NCBI GenBank assembly: GCA_905215555.1
Contig: CAJMQU010000007.1
Coordinates: 62,001 to 126,000 of the forward strand
Direction: 5' to 3'
DNA from: an uncultured bacterium
Lineage (GTDB): Bacteria; Bacteroidota; Bacteroidia; Bacteroidales; Bacteroidaceae
DNA length: 64,000 nt
Shown here in pieces: positions 35,692 to 46,600 of this stretch. The notes below the pieces were generated by a model. It saw only the letters and a program-made list of their open reading frames with translations. It made no database searches and was not told the DNA's origin. Both the position numbers and the translations under genes were made by a program. Within the stretch, counting starts at the first letter, position 1, and every line of letters starts with the position of its first letter.

Positions 35692-37704
35692 TCAGGCAGG
35701 CATAAAGCTGATGGCTTGTCCGCCGCCTCTTGCCATAGAGACTGTCAGGGTGTCATCGGCAGTCACCAGTTTCTCAATGATTTCATAAGCCGTAGGATTA
35801 AGTTCCCAGTCGGCTCCCTCTCCATCGGCATAGATCAAGGCACGATATACCCTGCCCTTTTCCAGAAAGTCTAACTTAACATCCACTCTACGCGCTTCTT
35901 CGTTCGTTGCGGCTCCCAGGAAGTATTTATCTTTTGCCTTACGGACAATGACCACAAACTCTCCCGGTTCGCCTGCCAGCGCTTCCGACCAGTCACAGTC
36001 GGCATCAAAATCGCGGAAGAACTGGAAAGCGGGATGTCCTTCGTAATTCTCGATCATGTCCGCCGCCATCTGCAAGGGGGAGTAAAGTATCACCCAATTA
36101 GCTATCTGCTTTGCCAGTGTGGTGTTGATGCGGCAGTCTTTGCTGTCCTTCATATTCCACTGCTTGCGGTGTGGCGACTTCTTGGCCCGCTCGTACATGA
36201 TGTCGAATATGCCGGGCGTATAATCCATAGGGCCTGCCAGCAGACGGGTGAAAGGCAGCATCACATGATGCTCGGGCGGATTACCTTCACTCCAGGCGTT
36301 CCATTCCATACCACGGGCGCCCTCACGGGTCATCATGTTGGGATAGGTGCGACGGATGCCCGTATCTTTGATAGGTTCGTGCACGTCGAGCGTGGTATGA
36401 TATTTAGCGGCGGTTTCCACTACTTTGCGGTAATGGCGCACGTTGTATTGCCCATGATGATTGTGCCCGCCCGGTAGTCCGCCGGCATAACCGGTCTTCA
36501 CGCTATGGACGCCCAGGTCGGCATACCATTTGTAGGCTTTATCCAGCTGCTTCTCGTAGTTGAGGATGTTGCCGCCGGTTTCATGGTGTCCGATAATCTC
36601 AACGCCTTTTTCACGGGCGTAGCGGGCTATCTCTTTTATATCGAAATCAGCATAGGGCTTAGTGTAGTCGAATGTCTGCGTCCCACCCCAGTTTTCCCAG
36701 CCTTCATTCCAGCCTTCGTACATCACTGCTTCTATGTTGTTGGCGGCGGCAAAGTCGATATATCGTTTGGCATTCCCGGTGGTAGCGCCGTGACGGTCGT
36801 TGATGACCCAGCTTTCCACGCCCAGGTGCATTCCCCACCAGATGCCCACATATTTCATCGGACGTATCCAGTCCGTGGTTTCCAGTGCACACGGTTCGTT
36901 CAGGTTGAGGATGAGTCCTGAGTTAATCAGTCCCACTGCTTTCGGGGCAATCTGCAAGGTGCGCCAGGGAGTTTTAAAACGTCCTCCGGCTATGCGGGCT
37001 TTTATGCCGTCGGGCCAGGGAGCCAGTTCGGCTTTGAAGTGGCAACCTCCGGTGTTCTTCAGTGTCATTTCGGGAAAGTCCGTCAATGCGGCTTCGTGGA
37101 TGCTGGCGTATATGCCACCTGTCTTGAAGGTCATGGGAGTATTGGCATTGTCTATCCGACTGACAGGCTGTGTACGATATAGCAATTCGTATGTTTCATA
37201 ATTGGCAGGTATGGACCACGAAGTGCCATCCTGTGCTATATTGAACGCAGTCAGTTCGTCTGTCACGAGAATACTGTCTGCCCCGGAAACTTCATATTCG
37301 TAGCGAAAGCCCACTCCATCGTCGAAAACACGGAAACGCAAAGTCAGTTTCGTATTTGCCGCATCGGACAGGTGGACAGCCATTTCGTTGTAATGGTTAC
37401 GAATGGTTTTGTTTTCGCCCCAAGGCTGGGTCCAAGTTTCGTCGTGAGGAGTAAAATCGGTGCCGACGATACGGAAACTGTCGGAAAGATTCACTCCATC
37501 ATTGGCCTCGAAACCTAATAAAGAAGGGACGATGAAGACGGTGTCTCCTACACTGACTTGATAAGTCATGCGATTATTACCGTCCAAAGCAAAAGCTAAA
37601 CGGATGTGCCCATCAGGAGAAGTGACCTCTGCCTGTTTGAGAGGCATACAACCGCTCAACAGAAAAGAGAAAAATAGGACTAATGATATAAGATGCTGTT
37701 TCAT
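35692..37704 (-). CDS. GH97 glycosidase, SusB-like inverting alpha-glucosidase (PUL-B)
   Basis: A 670-residue lipoprotein (LLSGC, Cys19). The GH97 N-terminal domain, (beta/alpha)8 barrel and C-terminal domain are present. The inverting-type residues can be placed by comparison with SusB: Glu375 (IGHHETGG), Glu443 (DVHEPIKDTG, likely acid), Glu461 and Glu467 (TREGARGMEWN), with Glu204 as a further calcium ligand. The 18- and 24-residue spacings from Glu443 equal those in SusB as I recall them. This argues for an alpha-glucosidase rather than the retaining alpha-galactosidase branch. In an N-glycan locus it could remove glucose caps from Glc-Man9 glycans (inference). Confidence 0.92.
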   Translation of the reverse strand: MKQHLISLVLFFSFLLSGCMPLKQAEVTSPDGHIRLAFALDGNNRMTYQVSVGDTVFIVPSLLGFEANDGVNLSDSFRIVGTDFTPHDETWTQPWGENKTIRNHYNEMAVHLSDAANTKLTLRFRVFDDGVGFRYEYEVSGADSILVTDELTAFNIAQDGTSWSIPANYETYELLYRTQPVSRIDNANTPMTFKTGGIYASIHEAALTDFPEMTLKNTGGCHFKAELAPWPDGIKARIAGGRFKTPWRTLQIAPKAVGLINSGLILNLNEPCALETTDWIRPMKYVGIWWGMHLGVESWVINDRHGATTGNAKRYIDFAAANNIEAVMYEGWNEGWENWGGTQTFDYTKPYADFDIKEIARYAREKGVEIIGHHETGGNILNYEKQLDKAYKWYADLGVHSVKTGYAGGLPGGHNHHGQYNVRHYRKVVETAAKYHTTLDVHEPIKDTGIRRTYPNMMTREGARGMEWNAWSEGNPPEHHVMLPFTRLLAGPMDYTPGIFDIMYERAKKSPHRKQWNMKDSKDCRINTTLAKQIANWVILYSPLQMAADMIENYEGHPAFQFFRDFDADCDWSEALAGEPGEFVVIVRKAKDKYFLGAATNEEARRVDVKLDFLEKGRVYRALIYADGEGADWELNPTAYEIIEKLVTADDTLTVSMARGGGQAISFMPA

Positions 37705-37718
37705 GTTGCTGATTATAT

Positions 37719-37754
37719 TACGAGCCTCATCCTGAGGTCAAGACAAGGCTCGTA
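37719..37754. promoter_or_regulatory. Hairpin in the GH18-GH97 intergenic gap
   Basis: TACGAGCCT and AGGCTCGTA pair perfectly over 9 bases with an 18-base loop, in the only sizeable gap (76 bases) of the SusC-to-GH92 run. No T-run. It may protect or process the mRNA and set different levels for surface and periplasmic enzymes. Confidence 0.45.
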
Positions 37755-37780
37755 TTGACAAAGGTTAAACACTAATCTTA

Positions 37781-39748
37781 TCAGTTCTTCACCAATGTGT
37801 AATTTTCTGTAATATGATATTTCACATCCATATGGGGCGGAACAAATGTTCCATCCACATCATGACATGGATCAATACCCCAGCGGTTGCCAGGTCCGGT
37901 CATATTAATAACTGTTCCGCCTACAGTGACGTATCCGCTGATCGGGTTCGTATAATCATAGAAATTCCAGACATTTACCTTTCCATATGTTCCCAAACGC
38001 ATTTCCCATGTGATGGGATCCGCTTCGTCTGCTTCATGAATTGTTTGCGGACAAGAGATATAGATAAACCCGTCATAATCATTGTACTCCATTACCAACG
38101 GATATTTATTGGTAATTTCAGGATAAGTACCCCAGCCATATACATAATAACTCTTTCCTGCTTCCTTTTCCTCAATACGGATGTTGAACTTTTGCGAACC
38201 ACCCCAATCCCACCAACGTGGATTATTCTCTTCATCTACATATACATACAAAGAATTGCTGGAAGTAACTGACCATTCACCCAGATAGGATTCGTAAATA
38301 GCCCTCGTAGCGTTAATGGTACTGAAACCGGTTCTTTCATAATACTTACCAGTCCACTCTACTTCGTCATCATACAGCACTTTAGATACTGCTGTGAAGT
38401 AATGGTCGTAACTAAAAATTCCAGGTTCAGGATTATAGAACACCTGCAAACCATATCCGGCATCTTTCAAATCCTGAATAGTTTCTTGATTAAAGTTATC
38501 CCAACCACCAGTATATTCTTTGTTAATCTTCAATGAATAAGGACCATACTTAGACTTAGGCAACCCTGCAAAGTTTTCCTCACGCCCTTTCGCATATCTC
38601 TGATAAGTTCCATAGCACATATAATCCACCAATTCACCTGCGCTTTTGCCCTCCACAGAACCGTTAGGAGCATCATATAGCAGATATTCATAAATACCTA
38701 ATAATTTGTCAGGCATAATCTTACGGCACTCATACATCAGGCGGCAATAATTTGCACTGGAACGCTCTTCAAACCCCGGACTTGGATTCTCCGAATATTT
38801 GGAATATTCATCATCAAAGTCGAAACCGTCCAAACCATAAATATCAGCATAAGCTTTCAATTCCTTAGCAAAATCTTCGGCAGCTTCTTTAGACAAACTA
38901 CTCATACCGGATTCATCGTGATTGCCCAGTATAGTCATATTCACCTTAATACCTTTTGCCTGCAAAGGACGAATAATCTGATCAGCATTCTTCAACAAGA
39001 AAGAAACTTGATCATTACAAAATATATGCGCACGCCCTGTTTCACTGTCCACATTGATATTAGCGGCAAAAATGCTGACTACATCAAAGAAAGGAGTCCC
39101 ATCCTTAGCCATCGTATATTCACCACAGTTCAGAATACTTTCATTATTCACCTCTACAAAACAAAGTGTTTTAACATCACGAGCAGTTCCACGCACAGGA
39201 TATGTAGGTTGTGGCTTTACCAAATAAATGTATGTCTGATTGTTGGTAGAAACAGTTGCACCACTGTCTGCTGTAGCCGAAACAGCTACAGCGTAAGTTG
39301 TACCTATCGTGCCTCCCGCACTGATATTCAATTCCATCGAAGCAGACTTCTTTTCACCGGCCTTCACTGTAATCTTGCCATCATTAGCTAAACTCAATTT
39401 ATCAACCGGATACATTTCGTAAGATGTATTATTGGCCTCATTATATGCTTCCAAAGCATCTTTGTCTATTTTGAAAGTCACCATAACATCCTGCTCTGCT
39501 GCCTTAGTCAGTTCAAAGAAAAGATGTCCTGTTCCCGCTTTATCTCCAAATAGAGTAATTGGAGTGAGTTCACGCGCTCCGGCTGCAGACCTTACATAGC
39601 CATATACGCCGTCTACAGTCTCTAACTTGTCAGTAGACCCACTTATTGTAAGGTCATCTTCACAGCCAGTAAAGACTGTTCCGGTGCATACAAATACGGC
39701 AGCCACCAAACATAATTTTATATTATTCAGATATTTCATAATAAGCAT
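37781..39748 (-). CDS. GH18 endo-beta-N-acetylglucosaminidase, Endo-BT3987-like (PUL-B)
   Basis: A 655-residue surface lipoprotein (lipobox FTGC, Cys29). DUF1735-like beta-sandwich at about 40-180, GH18 barrel at about 190-470, and a C-terminal beta domain to 655. The catalytic motif is intact: D307-G-F-D310-F-D312-D-E314, so Asp312 and Glu314 are the catalytic pair, the same residue numbers I recall for EndoBT-3987 of B. thetaiotaomicron. It should cut high-mannose N-glycans between the two core GlcNAc residues at the cell surface. The operon of three GH92 genes, SusC/D and sigma/FecR supports this substrate. Confidence 0.94.
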   Translation of the reverse strand: MLIMKYLNNIKLCLVAAVFVCTGTVFTGCEDDLTISGSTDKLETVDGVYGYVRSAAGARELTPITLFGDKAGTGHLFFELTKAAEQDVMVTFKIDKDALEAYNEANNTSYEMYPVDKLSLANDGKITVKAGEKKSASMELNISAGGTIGTTYAVAVSATADSGATVSTNNQTYIYLVKPQPTYPVRGTARDVKTLCFVEVNNESILNCGEYTMAKDGTPFFDVVSIFAANINVDSETGRAHIFCNDQVSFLLKNADQIIRPLQAKGIKVNMTILGNHDESGMSSLSKEAAEDFAKELKAYADIYGLDGFDFDDEYSKYSENPSPGFEERSSANYCRLMYECRKIMPDKLLGIYEYLLYDAPNGSVEGKSAGELVDYMCYGTYQRYAKGREENFAGLPKSKYGPYSLKINKEYTGGWDNFNQETIQDLKDAGYGLQVFYNPEPGIFSYDHYFTAVSKVLYDDEVEWTGKYYERTGFSTINATRAIYESYLGEWSVTSSNSLYVYVDEENNPRWWDWGGSQKFNIRIEEKEAGKSYYVYGWGTYPEITNKYPLVMEYNDYDGFIYISCPQTIHEADEADPITWEMRLGTYGKVNVWNFYDYTNPISGYVTVGGTVINMTGPGNRWGIDPCHDVDGTFVPPHMDVKYHITENYTLVKN

Positions 39749-39772
39749 CTTTTTTTATTTAAAGAAAATGAT

Positions 39773-40918
39773 TTATTTCTCAGGCAATGCCACTTCAACC
39801 CAGGAAATCGGGTCTAGAGCCATCCCATTATTTCCGTTACCTGTATAATCAGTAACTGTCTGACCTGTTCCTTCATCAAACTTCCAGTAAGCCACCAGTC
39901 CTTCCGAATCTGGTTCCACCAAATAAAAATGGTTTTTAGCATTGATTTCGTCCGCAGTCAATACTTTGTTCCAGATGCGACATTCTGAAATTTCACCTTC
40001 CAACCAACGGTCGCGGTTATAAGAATGGCCAATCCAAAAACCATTGCCTTCATCTGTCATGGTTTGCCCCCAGTTTACAGCACCAGCATCTACCGTATCT
40101 TCCAGTTTATTCTTACCATTAATATAAACTATCATCTTCTTGGCATCTGCATCATATGTTACAGCAATATGAACCCACTCTCCCGTAGGAATAGCCAGAT
40201 CGGCAGAGGTTACATTATGATCAGGATTGGCTATCTGTAACTGATTCTGCGGAATGCTAGCATCTCCAATACGTATCAGGAATTTTCCTTCAATGCCCAT
40301 AATCGTCGTAAGCATCTTGTCGAACTTGCTGACACGAATCAGAGCTTCAGCTGTCAGTTGTCTCAGATTATTAGCCACTTCCGGTTTCTTCCAATCTACA
40401 TGAATAGAATTTTTGGTAATGTTACCCACTACATTAATCAATGCAGCACCCTTCAAAACATAATACATGGTACGTGCACTTTGCAAAACATCAATACCTG
40501 CCTGTCCAATGGTTACGGGTAACACGTATATCTGTTCGCTATCCAGATTTAACAGATTCTTGAATTTTACCATTACAGCTTCCGAGGTAACAGTACCTGC
40601 CGGAATAACGAGTTCCGTATTCTCCAAAGAATAGTATTCCGCCGGTAAGCCCTGAGCCTTATCATAGTAAACGGCATTATACATTTCAACCAAAGACATA
40701 TCGGCCTTTAAAGATACGTTTATATCCTTTCCTTCAGGTTTAGCCAAAGCCAATTGGAATTGGCCTTCCGCTGTTTCTGTCTTCAGCAATACAGTGCTGG
40801 CCTTGACAGAAGTGCTTATATACACACGATTATCGAAATTCTCAGTATCATCACTGCAAGCTGCAAACATCCCAGCCAATAATGCTATTGATACTAAATA
40901 TAAGTTTTTCAGTTTCAT
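39773..40918 (-). CDS. DUF1735 and LamG-domain surface lipoprotein (PUL-B)
   Basis: A 381-residue lipoprotein (lipobox FAAC, Cys21). DUF1735-like domain at about 30-160; LamG/concanavalin-like domain at about 165-370 (GEWVHIAVTYDADAKKMIVY, GFWIGHSYNRDRWLEGEISE, YWKFDEGTGQTVTDYTGNGN). It is paralogous to the PUL-A protein at 4190-5368 and corresponds in position to BT3986. It is probably a surface glycan-binding protein; no catalytic residues are apparent. It sits between the dead GH18-like protein and the active GH18. Confidence 0.87.
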   Translation of the reverse strand: MKLKNLYLVSIALLAGMFAACSDDTENFDNRVYISTSVKASTVLLKTETAEGQFQLALAKPEGKDINVSLKADMSLVEMYNAVYYDKAQGLPAEYYSLENTELVIPAGTVTSEAVMVKFKNLLNLDSEQIYVLPVTIGQAGIDVLQSARTMYYVLKGAALINVVGNITKNSIHVDWKKPEVANNLRQLTAEALIRVSKFDKMLTTIMGIEGKFLIRIGDASIPQNQLQIANPDHNVTSADLAIPTGEWVHIAVTYDADAKKMIVYINGKNKLEDTVDAGAVNWGQTMTDEGNGFWIGHSYNRDRWLEGEISECRIWNKVLTADEINAKNHFYLVEPDSEGLVAYWKFDEGTGQTVTDYTGNGNNGMALDPISWVEVALPEK

Positions 40919-40930
40919 AATATTATTCTT

Positions 40931-41953
40931 TTATTTACGAGGAGAAGGATTCATAATATTAATAGCTTCTTTCACATATGGATATATAGCATCAGCATTA
41001 TAATAGTCATTCTGAATGTTGTATATCGCAATACCAGCTCTGGTATAGTCAGCAGAAGGTTCCGTAATCCAATAGGCAGCTTCTTTAATAGCTCTTGCCT
41101 TATCATAAAATCCGGTTTTGGTATCGGCGGCATCCATAGAGACAGTCGAAACCGCCACTACGAAACGGTCTGTCGGAGTACTTGCTGAAAGCATAGCCTG
41201 ACGTGCCACTACTGATAACTTTTCAACAGCATCTACATCATCCGTTGCCAGAATGATGTGACGACATTCTGTCAGTATAGACTGGCCTATCAAATTCTCC
41301 GGATAGCCTTGAAAAGTCAACAACTTAGCAGTATTGGCTTGTTTCCATGCCATAACAGCCCCCCAGAAAATATCCTGATTCGCCTTGGCCTCTTCCTTAT
41401 CAGCCGCAGACATATAAATAGGATTTTTCCCTTTATATTCCGCAATTATACCGTCAAAAGAAGATTCATAACTTATCAGTTTGTCTACTTCCGCCTTTAG
41501 ATAAGCACTGAAGAGACCTGTCTCTACACCTTCTTTCACTTTATTCGCATATTCTTTCTGTATCCGGTCGAAACTGATTGTATAAACCACTTTTGTACCT
41601 TTTCTACGTACAGCAGCCATATCTGCTAATTCGAATTCAGCCAAATCCGCCGGATACATCATTGAAACAACATCCAAGCTGTCGGGAATATCTGAAATGT
41701 GATGAGCACGACTGTAAGGTGCTTTTACACTATTGTCAAACCATGCATATGCCACCTTATGATCGCTAGAACTTTTATATGCGTTCAAGTTCTCCAAATA
41801 TTTGGCATAAAGTTCCGGACTCTGTTCTTCGAGTCCCGGGCGATTGATATCAATACTTTCAACATCAGTACATGATACCAACAAAGCCATAGTCAATATA
41901 GGAAGCAAGGCTCCAAATATCTTATTACTTTTATATTTTTTCATACTATTCAA
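40931..41953 (-). CDS. GH18-like surface glycan-binding protein lacking catalytic residues (PUL-B)
   Basis: A 340-residue lipoprotein (LLVSC, Cys28) homologous to the PUL-A GH18 protein at 6427-7434 (DVESIDINRPG, HHISDIPDSLDVVSM). Where the active protein has DGLDLDHE, this one has D167-G-I-I-A-E-Y-K174: the second and third Asp and the catalytic Glu are gone. It therefore cannot cleave by the GH18 mechanism and probably binds glycan, as proposed for BT3985-type proteins. It is encoded directly after SusD, the usual site for a surface glycan-binding protein. The loss is seen; the binding role is inferred. Confidence 0.85.
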   Translation of the reverse strand: MNSMKKYKSNKIFGALLPILTMALLVSCTDVESIDINRPGLEEQSPELYAKYLENLNAYKSSSDHKVAYAWFDNSVKAPYSRAHHISDIPDSLDVVSMMYPADLAEFELADMAAVRRKGTKVVYTISFDRIQKEYANKVKEGVETGLFSAYLKAEVDKLISYESSFDGIIAEYKGKNPIYMSAADKEEAKANQDIFWGAVMAWKQANTAKLLTFQGYPENLIGQSILTECRHIILATDDVDAVEKLSVVARQAMLSASTPTDRFVVAVSTVSMDAADTKTGFYDKARAIKEAAYWITEPSADYTRAGIAIYNIQNDYYNADAIYPYVKEAINIMNPSPRK

Positions 41954-41969
41954 TGATTATTTTGAGTAA

Positions 41970-43601
41970 TTATTTAGCAGGCTTACAATCCCACCAGATT
42001 CGGGTTGCCATTGTATCACCTTTCTTATTACTTGATTCCTTAGTCAGTGCAGAAACAGCGGCATCCAAATTTTCTCCATTCTCACGATACTCATCAGCAG
42101 GATAAGGCAAACGACGTGCACCTTCTGCATCATCCACTACTCCATCACTTAAATTGTGCATCGCAGGCATCAACTTAGGATATCCTGTACGACGATATTC
42201 CGACCATGCTTCCATAGTGCTTGGAAAGATAGCAATCCATTTCTGAGTGATGATTCTTTCCAGCTTTGTTTCAAAATCTGCCGCTTCATCCCAAGCAACA
42301 GTTATCGTAGAATTAGTAGAACCAGAGTAATCATATTTCTGTCCATCTTCTCCCTTCAACGGATCTTTGTAGACAGTTGGTAATCCTGTAGAATTAGTCA
42401 GATAAGTAGAAGCACCGGACACACCACGTTCTTCAAAAGAAAGACTAACAGCTTCTTCGTAGAGGGCTTTAGCCGTTCCGCCCATATTCCACCCACGGAG
42501 CGCACCTTCTGCCCGCAAGAAGGTGACTTCTGAAGTCGGGAAGATGAGCATATTATCAGTCACTGTCACCTTCATGCAAGAGTAACCTTGAGACCATGCA
42601 TTATACTGTCCCTGTCTGATACCACGACGCAGACCGACATAGTCTTCCGTACCTTTATAAGCCCCTTTTGTAGCAAACGTAGACTTATCATAATAAACTT
42701 CACGACGAGGATCACCATAACCATTCATGTAGCAGACCAAATCGGCAGAAATACGAGCATCACCCCAGTTCGGCATAAAGCGTTCCCATGGATTGTGATC
42801 CACAACTTTATGATAAGCACCATCCGTGCTTGCAGTCATTACACCGATTTCCGAATTAACAGCTTCTTCAGCTTTTTGCTTTGCCAGACTCTCATTGACA
42901 TATACAATACGCATAGCCATACGAAGTTTCACAGAATTAGCAAACTTAGCCCATGCCTTGGTATTACCACCATAGATACGATCGCCACTGGAATTGAAAT
43001 TCTGGGCAGAATAAGTGGTAAGTACTTCTATAATACTATCCAAATCTTCAAACATTTTCTTATAAACCTGTTCCTGAGAATCGTAGGCTGATTTCAAAGC
43101 ATTGTTCACACCCACTTGAGAATAGGGAATTGGTCCATACGTATCAGTCACTCGCAACATAGTGCAAATGCGATATAATTCTGCTAATGAGAGATATACT
43201 TCATCCTCACATTGATCTTTCAACTGAAAGTAATTTGGATAGAACTTATCGTAAAAATCAGCAAAAGGTATTCTTAACCAAGCCTCAGACGGATTGTAAG
43301 TAGCAAAACGTCCCGACCAGCCGGTACCTAAGTTAGAATCTGCCACATAACCGGAAAATCCACCTGGCATCAAACAATCTACATACTGGGAGAAATTTTC
43401 CTGTTCAGGCATCATCACATCCTGCATATTCAGTAAAAGTGCACTAAACAAGTAATCATCCGGCAACATCTGATCCAAATCCGGTTCATGAGGATTCTTA
43501 TTATAATCTATATAATCTCCGGTACAAGCCACGCTACCGAACAATATTGCTCCTGCAGCCACGAATTTCGCTATTGTACTATTTATTTTCATACTTTTCA
43601 A
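41970..43601 (-). CDS. SusD/RagB-like outer-membrane lipoprotein (PUL-B)
   Basis: A 543-residue lipoprotein (lipobox FGSVAC, Cys26) with the SusD-family layout: YNKNPHEPDLDQMLPDDYLF near the N-terminus, MFEDLDSIIEVL, LRMAMRIVYVNESLAKQKAE and the closing RIITQKWIAIFPSTMEAWSE. It covers SusC and binds the incoming high-mannose glycan. It starts 4 bases after the SusC stop. It is paralogous to the PUL-A SusD, and both are of the SusD-like_2 type with the conserved RTDTYGP/RTGYP segments. Confidence 0.94.
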   Translation of the reverse strand: MKSMKINSTIAKFVAAGAILFGSVACTGDYIDYNKNPHEPDLDQMLPDDYLFSALLLNMQDVMMPEQENFSQYVDCLMPGGFSGYVADSNLGTGWSGRFATYNPSEAWLRIPFADFYDKFYPNYFQLKDQCEDEVYLSLAELYRICTMLRVTDTYGPIPYSQVGVNNALKSAYDSQEQVYKKMFEDLDSIIEVLTTYSAQNFNSSGDRIYGGNTKAWAKFANSVKLRMAMRIVYVNESLAKQKAEEAVNSEIGVMTASTDGAYHKVVDHNPWERFMPNWGDARISADLVCYMNGYGDPRREVYYDKSTFATKGAYKGTEDYVGLRRGIRQGQYNAWSQGYSCMKVTVTDNMLIFPTSEVTFLRAEGALRGWNMGGTAKALYEEAVSLSFEERGVSGASTYLTNSTGLPTVYKDPLKGEDGQKYDYSGSTNSTITVAWDEAADFETKLERIITQKWIAIFPSTMEAWSEYRRTGYPKLMPAMHNLSDGVVDDAEGARRLPYPADEYRENGENLDAAVSALTKESSNKKGDTMATRIWWDCKPAK

Positions 43602-43605
43602 GCTT

Positions 43606-46600
43606 TTAGAATTTAAGTTTCAAATTGAATCCCACGCTACGCAAACTCGGCATCATGAAATAGTCAACTCCTTGATAATAGTTATTACTTGTAGAAGCTA
43701 CAGCTTCCGGATCAAAAGGAGCCTTGCTATAAATCATCCACAAATTGCGCCCTACCAATGAGAGAGTAATGTCCATTACATTCTTCAATTTCGCTCTGGG
43801 AATAGTATAACTAATGGATGCTTCTTGCAAACGTAAATTGGTTGCACTATAGGTATACATTTGCGGAATACCGCTGTCGCCACCTACCGCTGTGTACCAC
43901 TTTTCCGCATCAACTACGTCACCACCATTGATAACCACGCCACCATTGTCACGCGCAAGAGCTGAAGCTTCAGATACACCATTAGCGTCAAGAGTAGCTT
44001 GTGTAGCCGAATAAACAATACCACCTAAACGAGCTGTCAGCAAGAAACCAAAACCAAAGTTCTTATATTGAAAATCATTACGCCATGCCATATTAGCTTT
44101 CGGAAATACTGAACCAAGTTTAATTCCATCTTTCAGACTCTCAGTCTTAACAGAGCCATTAGCATCCACATAAATATTATTGTTCGCATCACGCTTCAAA
44201 TCAGACATAGAATAAAGATCACCCAAAGACCCGCCTTCTTTTAATATAAAGTGAGCATTTGACAATCCTTTCATATCCAATTGCGTCTTAGAAATAACCT
44301 CACCAGTCACCGGATGTACATATCCGTCAATCAAGCTAAGGATTTTATTTTTATTGGCACTAAACGTATAATTCGAGTTCCAGGTAAATTTATTCCAAGT
44401 ATTCTTATAGCCTAAAGAAAGTTCGACACCACGGTTGCGCACATTACCAGTCTGTGCATAGAAAGTACTATAGCCGCCAGTAGGCAGTTCCTGTGTATCC
44501 ATGGTCTGATTATAAGTCTTGGTATTGTAGAATGAAACATCCAAATTAAAGTGTCCTAAAAAACGAGCCGTAAGACCTACTTCCCAAGAATCTGTGCGTT
44601 CAGGTTTCAAATCATACAAAGGATAAGCTGATTTTGTACTATACTTACCTGTTGAACTATCCCATTCAAAAGTAGGATAAGCCAGGAAGCGTTTAAACGG
44701 CAAACCTACAGATGCCCATGAAGCACGTAACTTAAGGTAAGAAATGCTTTCCGGCAAAGTGAATATCTCAGATAAAAGAACAGAAGCACCCACTGAAGGA
44801 TAAAAGAAAGACTTCTGTACCGACTTAGGACCTGCCAATTGTGAAGGCCAGTCATTACGTCCGGTCAATGTCAGATAGTAAGCATTTTTATAACCTACTT
44901 CCGCAGAAGCAAAAATAGACTGTGTTTGTTCACGATAACCTGTTTCTTCACGCTTGGTAGTCTGTTTATCCAACTGTGTTATCGAGAAGTAGTTAGCCAA
45001 ACCGTCGTTAGGAATAGGACCTTTTACTCCCATCGCTTCAGAACGGGTGTCTGAGTAAGAAGCACCAATATTAGCGGTCACCCCCCAATCTTCTCCAAAA
45101 CGTTTATTAATATTTATCAGGAAATCGGCATACGCTTGCTTATCACGCGTATTAGTCACACCATAATAACCATTCTCAGAGCCTTCGGCAATAGTCGGTT
45201 CTGTTGAAGCATAATATTTCTGAGTATAAGTATTCATTGAATTGTCAATACGTACACGTCCGGCTACGTTCAACCAATCCAGAATATCATAAGACAAAGA
45301 AGCACTCAGCATATAACGGTCTTTATCATTCTCACGCAAATTGCGATAATTAATCCAGTAAGGATTCTGCAAACGATATGAACCACCACCTTGCGGCCAA
45401 TATTGCGTATATAATTTACGAACCGGATCATACCGTTCAAACATTTTATATTCTTCCCAATCATTGCCACGTGGGAACAAATAGGCTGAAGCCACCGGAT
45501 TTGCATAAATACCTTGGTTAGTCATATTTCGGTCTTTCTGCATAATATATTGCGCACCTACATCCAATTTCATCTTATCATTCAAGAACTGGGTAGTATT
45601 ACGGAATGTGAAATTGTAACGTTCATATTTATTATTGGGCACAATTCCACGAGAGTTAACCGCAGCAGCCGACAAATAGGTTTGATTGTGTTCCGAACCT
45701 GTAGAAAGTGAAACAGTTTCCGTACCGATAATACCTGCCTGAAAATAATCATCTTTGGGATTATAACCATAACGATTACTTGAGTTCAAACGGGCTCCCC
45801 AACTTCCATCAGTACCTGACGTACCATACCAATCTTGGAACTTAGGCATCACAAAAGGATTCAGCACCTCTGTGTTACTGGATACAGACAAAGATACACG
45901 CCCTGCGGCACCCTTCTTAGTAGTGATAACAATAGCACCATTTGACGCATTACTACCATACAAAGCCGCCGCAGCAGCACCGGACAATACAGACATTGAT
46001 TCGATGTCATCCGGGTTAATATCAGCAATAGCCTCTGTCGTACCTTGTGAATCGAACTCACTATCACCGCCTGCAGAGCTCAAATTGTACATAGGGATAC
46101 CATCAATGACATAAAGTGCATTAGAAGACTGTTCAATACCCCTTGAGCCGCGCATAACAACTTTACTGGCACCACCTACACCCGAAGAAGAAGCATTAAT
46201 GTTCAGACCAGCTACCTTACCATTCAACGAGTTGATAAAGTTGGCATCTTTCACCGCCAATGCGGTCTCTGCATCTACCTGAGTTACATTATAACTCAAA
46301 GCTTTTTCTGCACGCTTGATACCAAGAGCCGTCACCACCACCTCTTCTATCAACTGTGTGTCACTCTCCATCATCAGTTTAATAGGCTCCGAGCCTTTGG
46401 CTGCAATTTCCTGTGACTTGTAGCCAATGTAAGAAAACTGAATCACAGGATTCGCCACAGTAGTAGTCAGCGTGAAATTACCGTCGATATCAGTGATACA
46501 GCCGTCAGCAGTGCCTTTCACCAGCACATTCACGCCAATCAGAGGCCCCATATCATCAGATACCACTCCGGTGATGGTGCGCTGTTTCCCCTGTTGGTTA

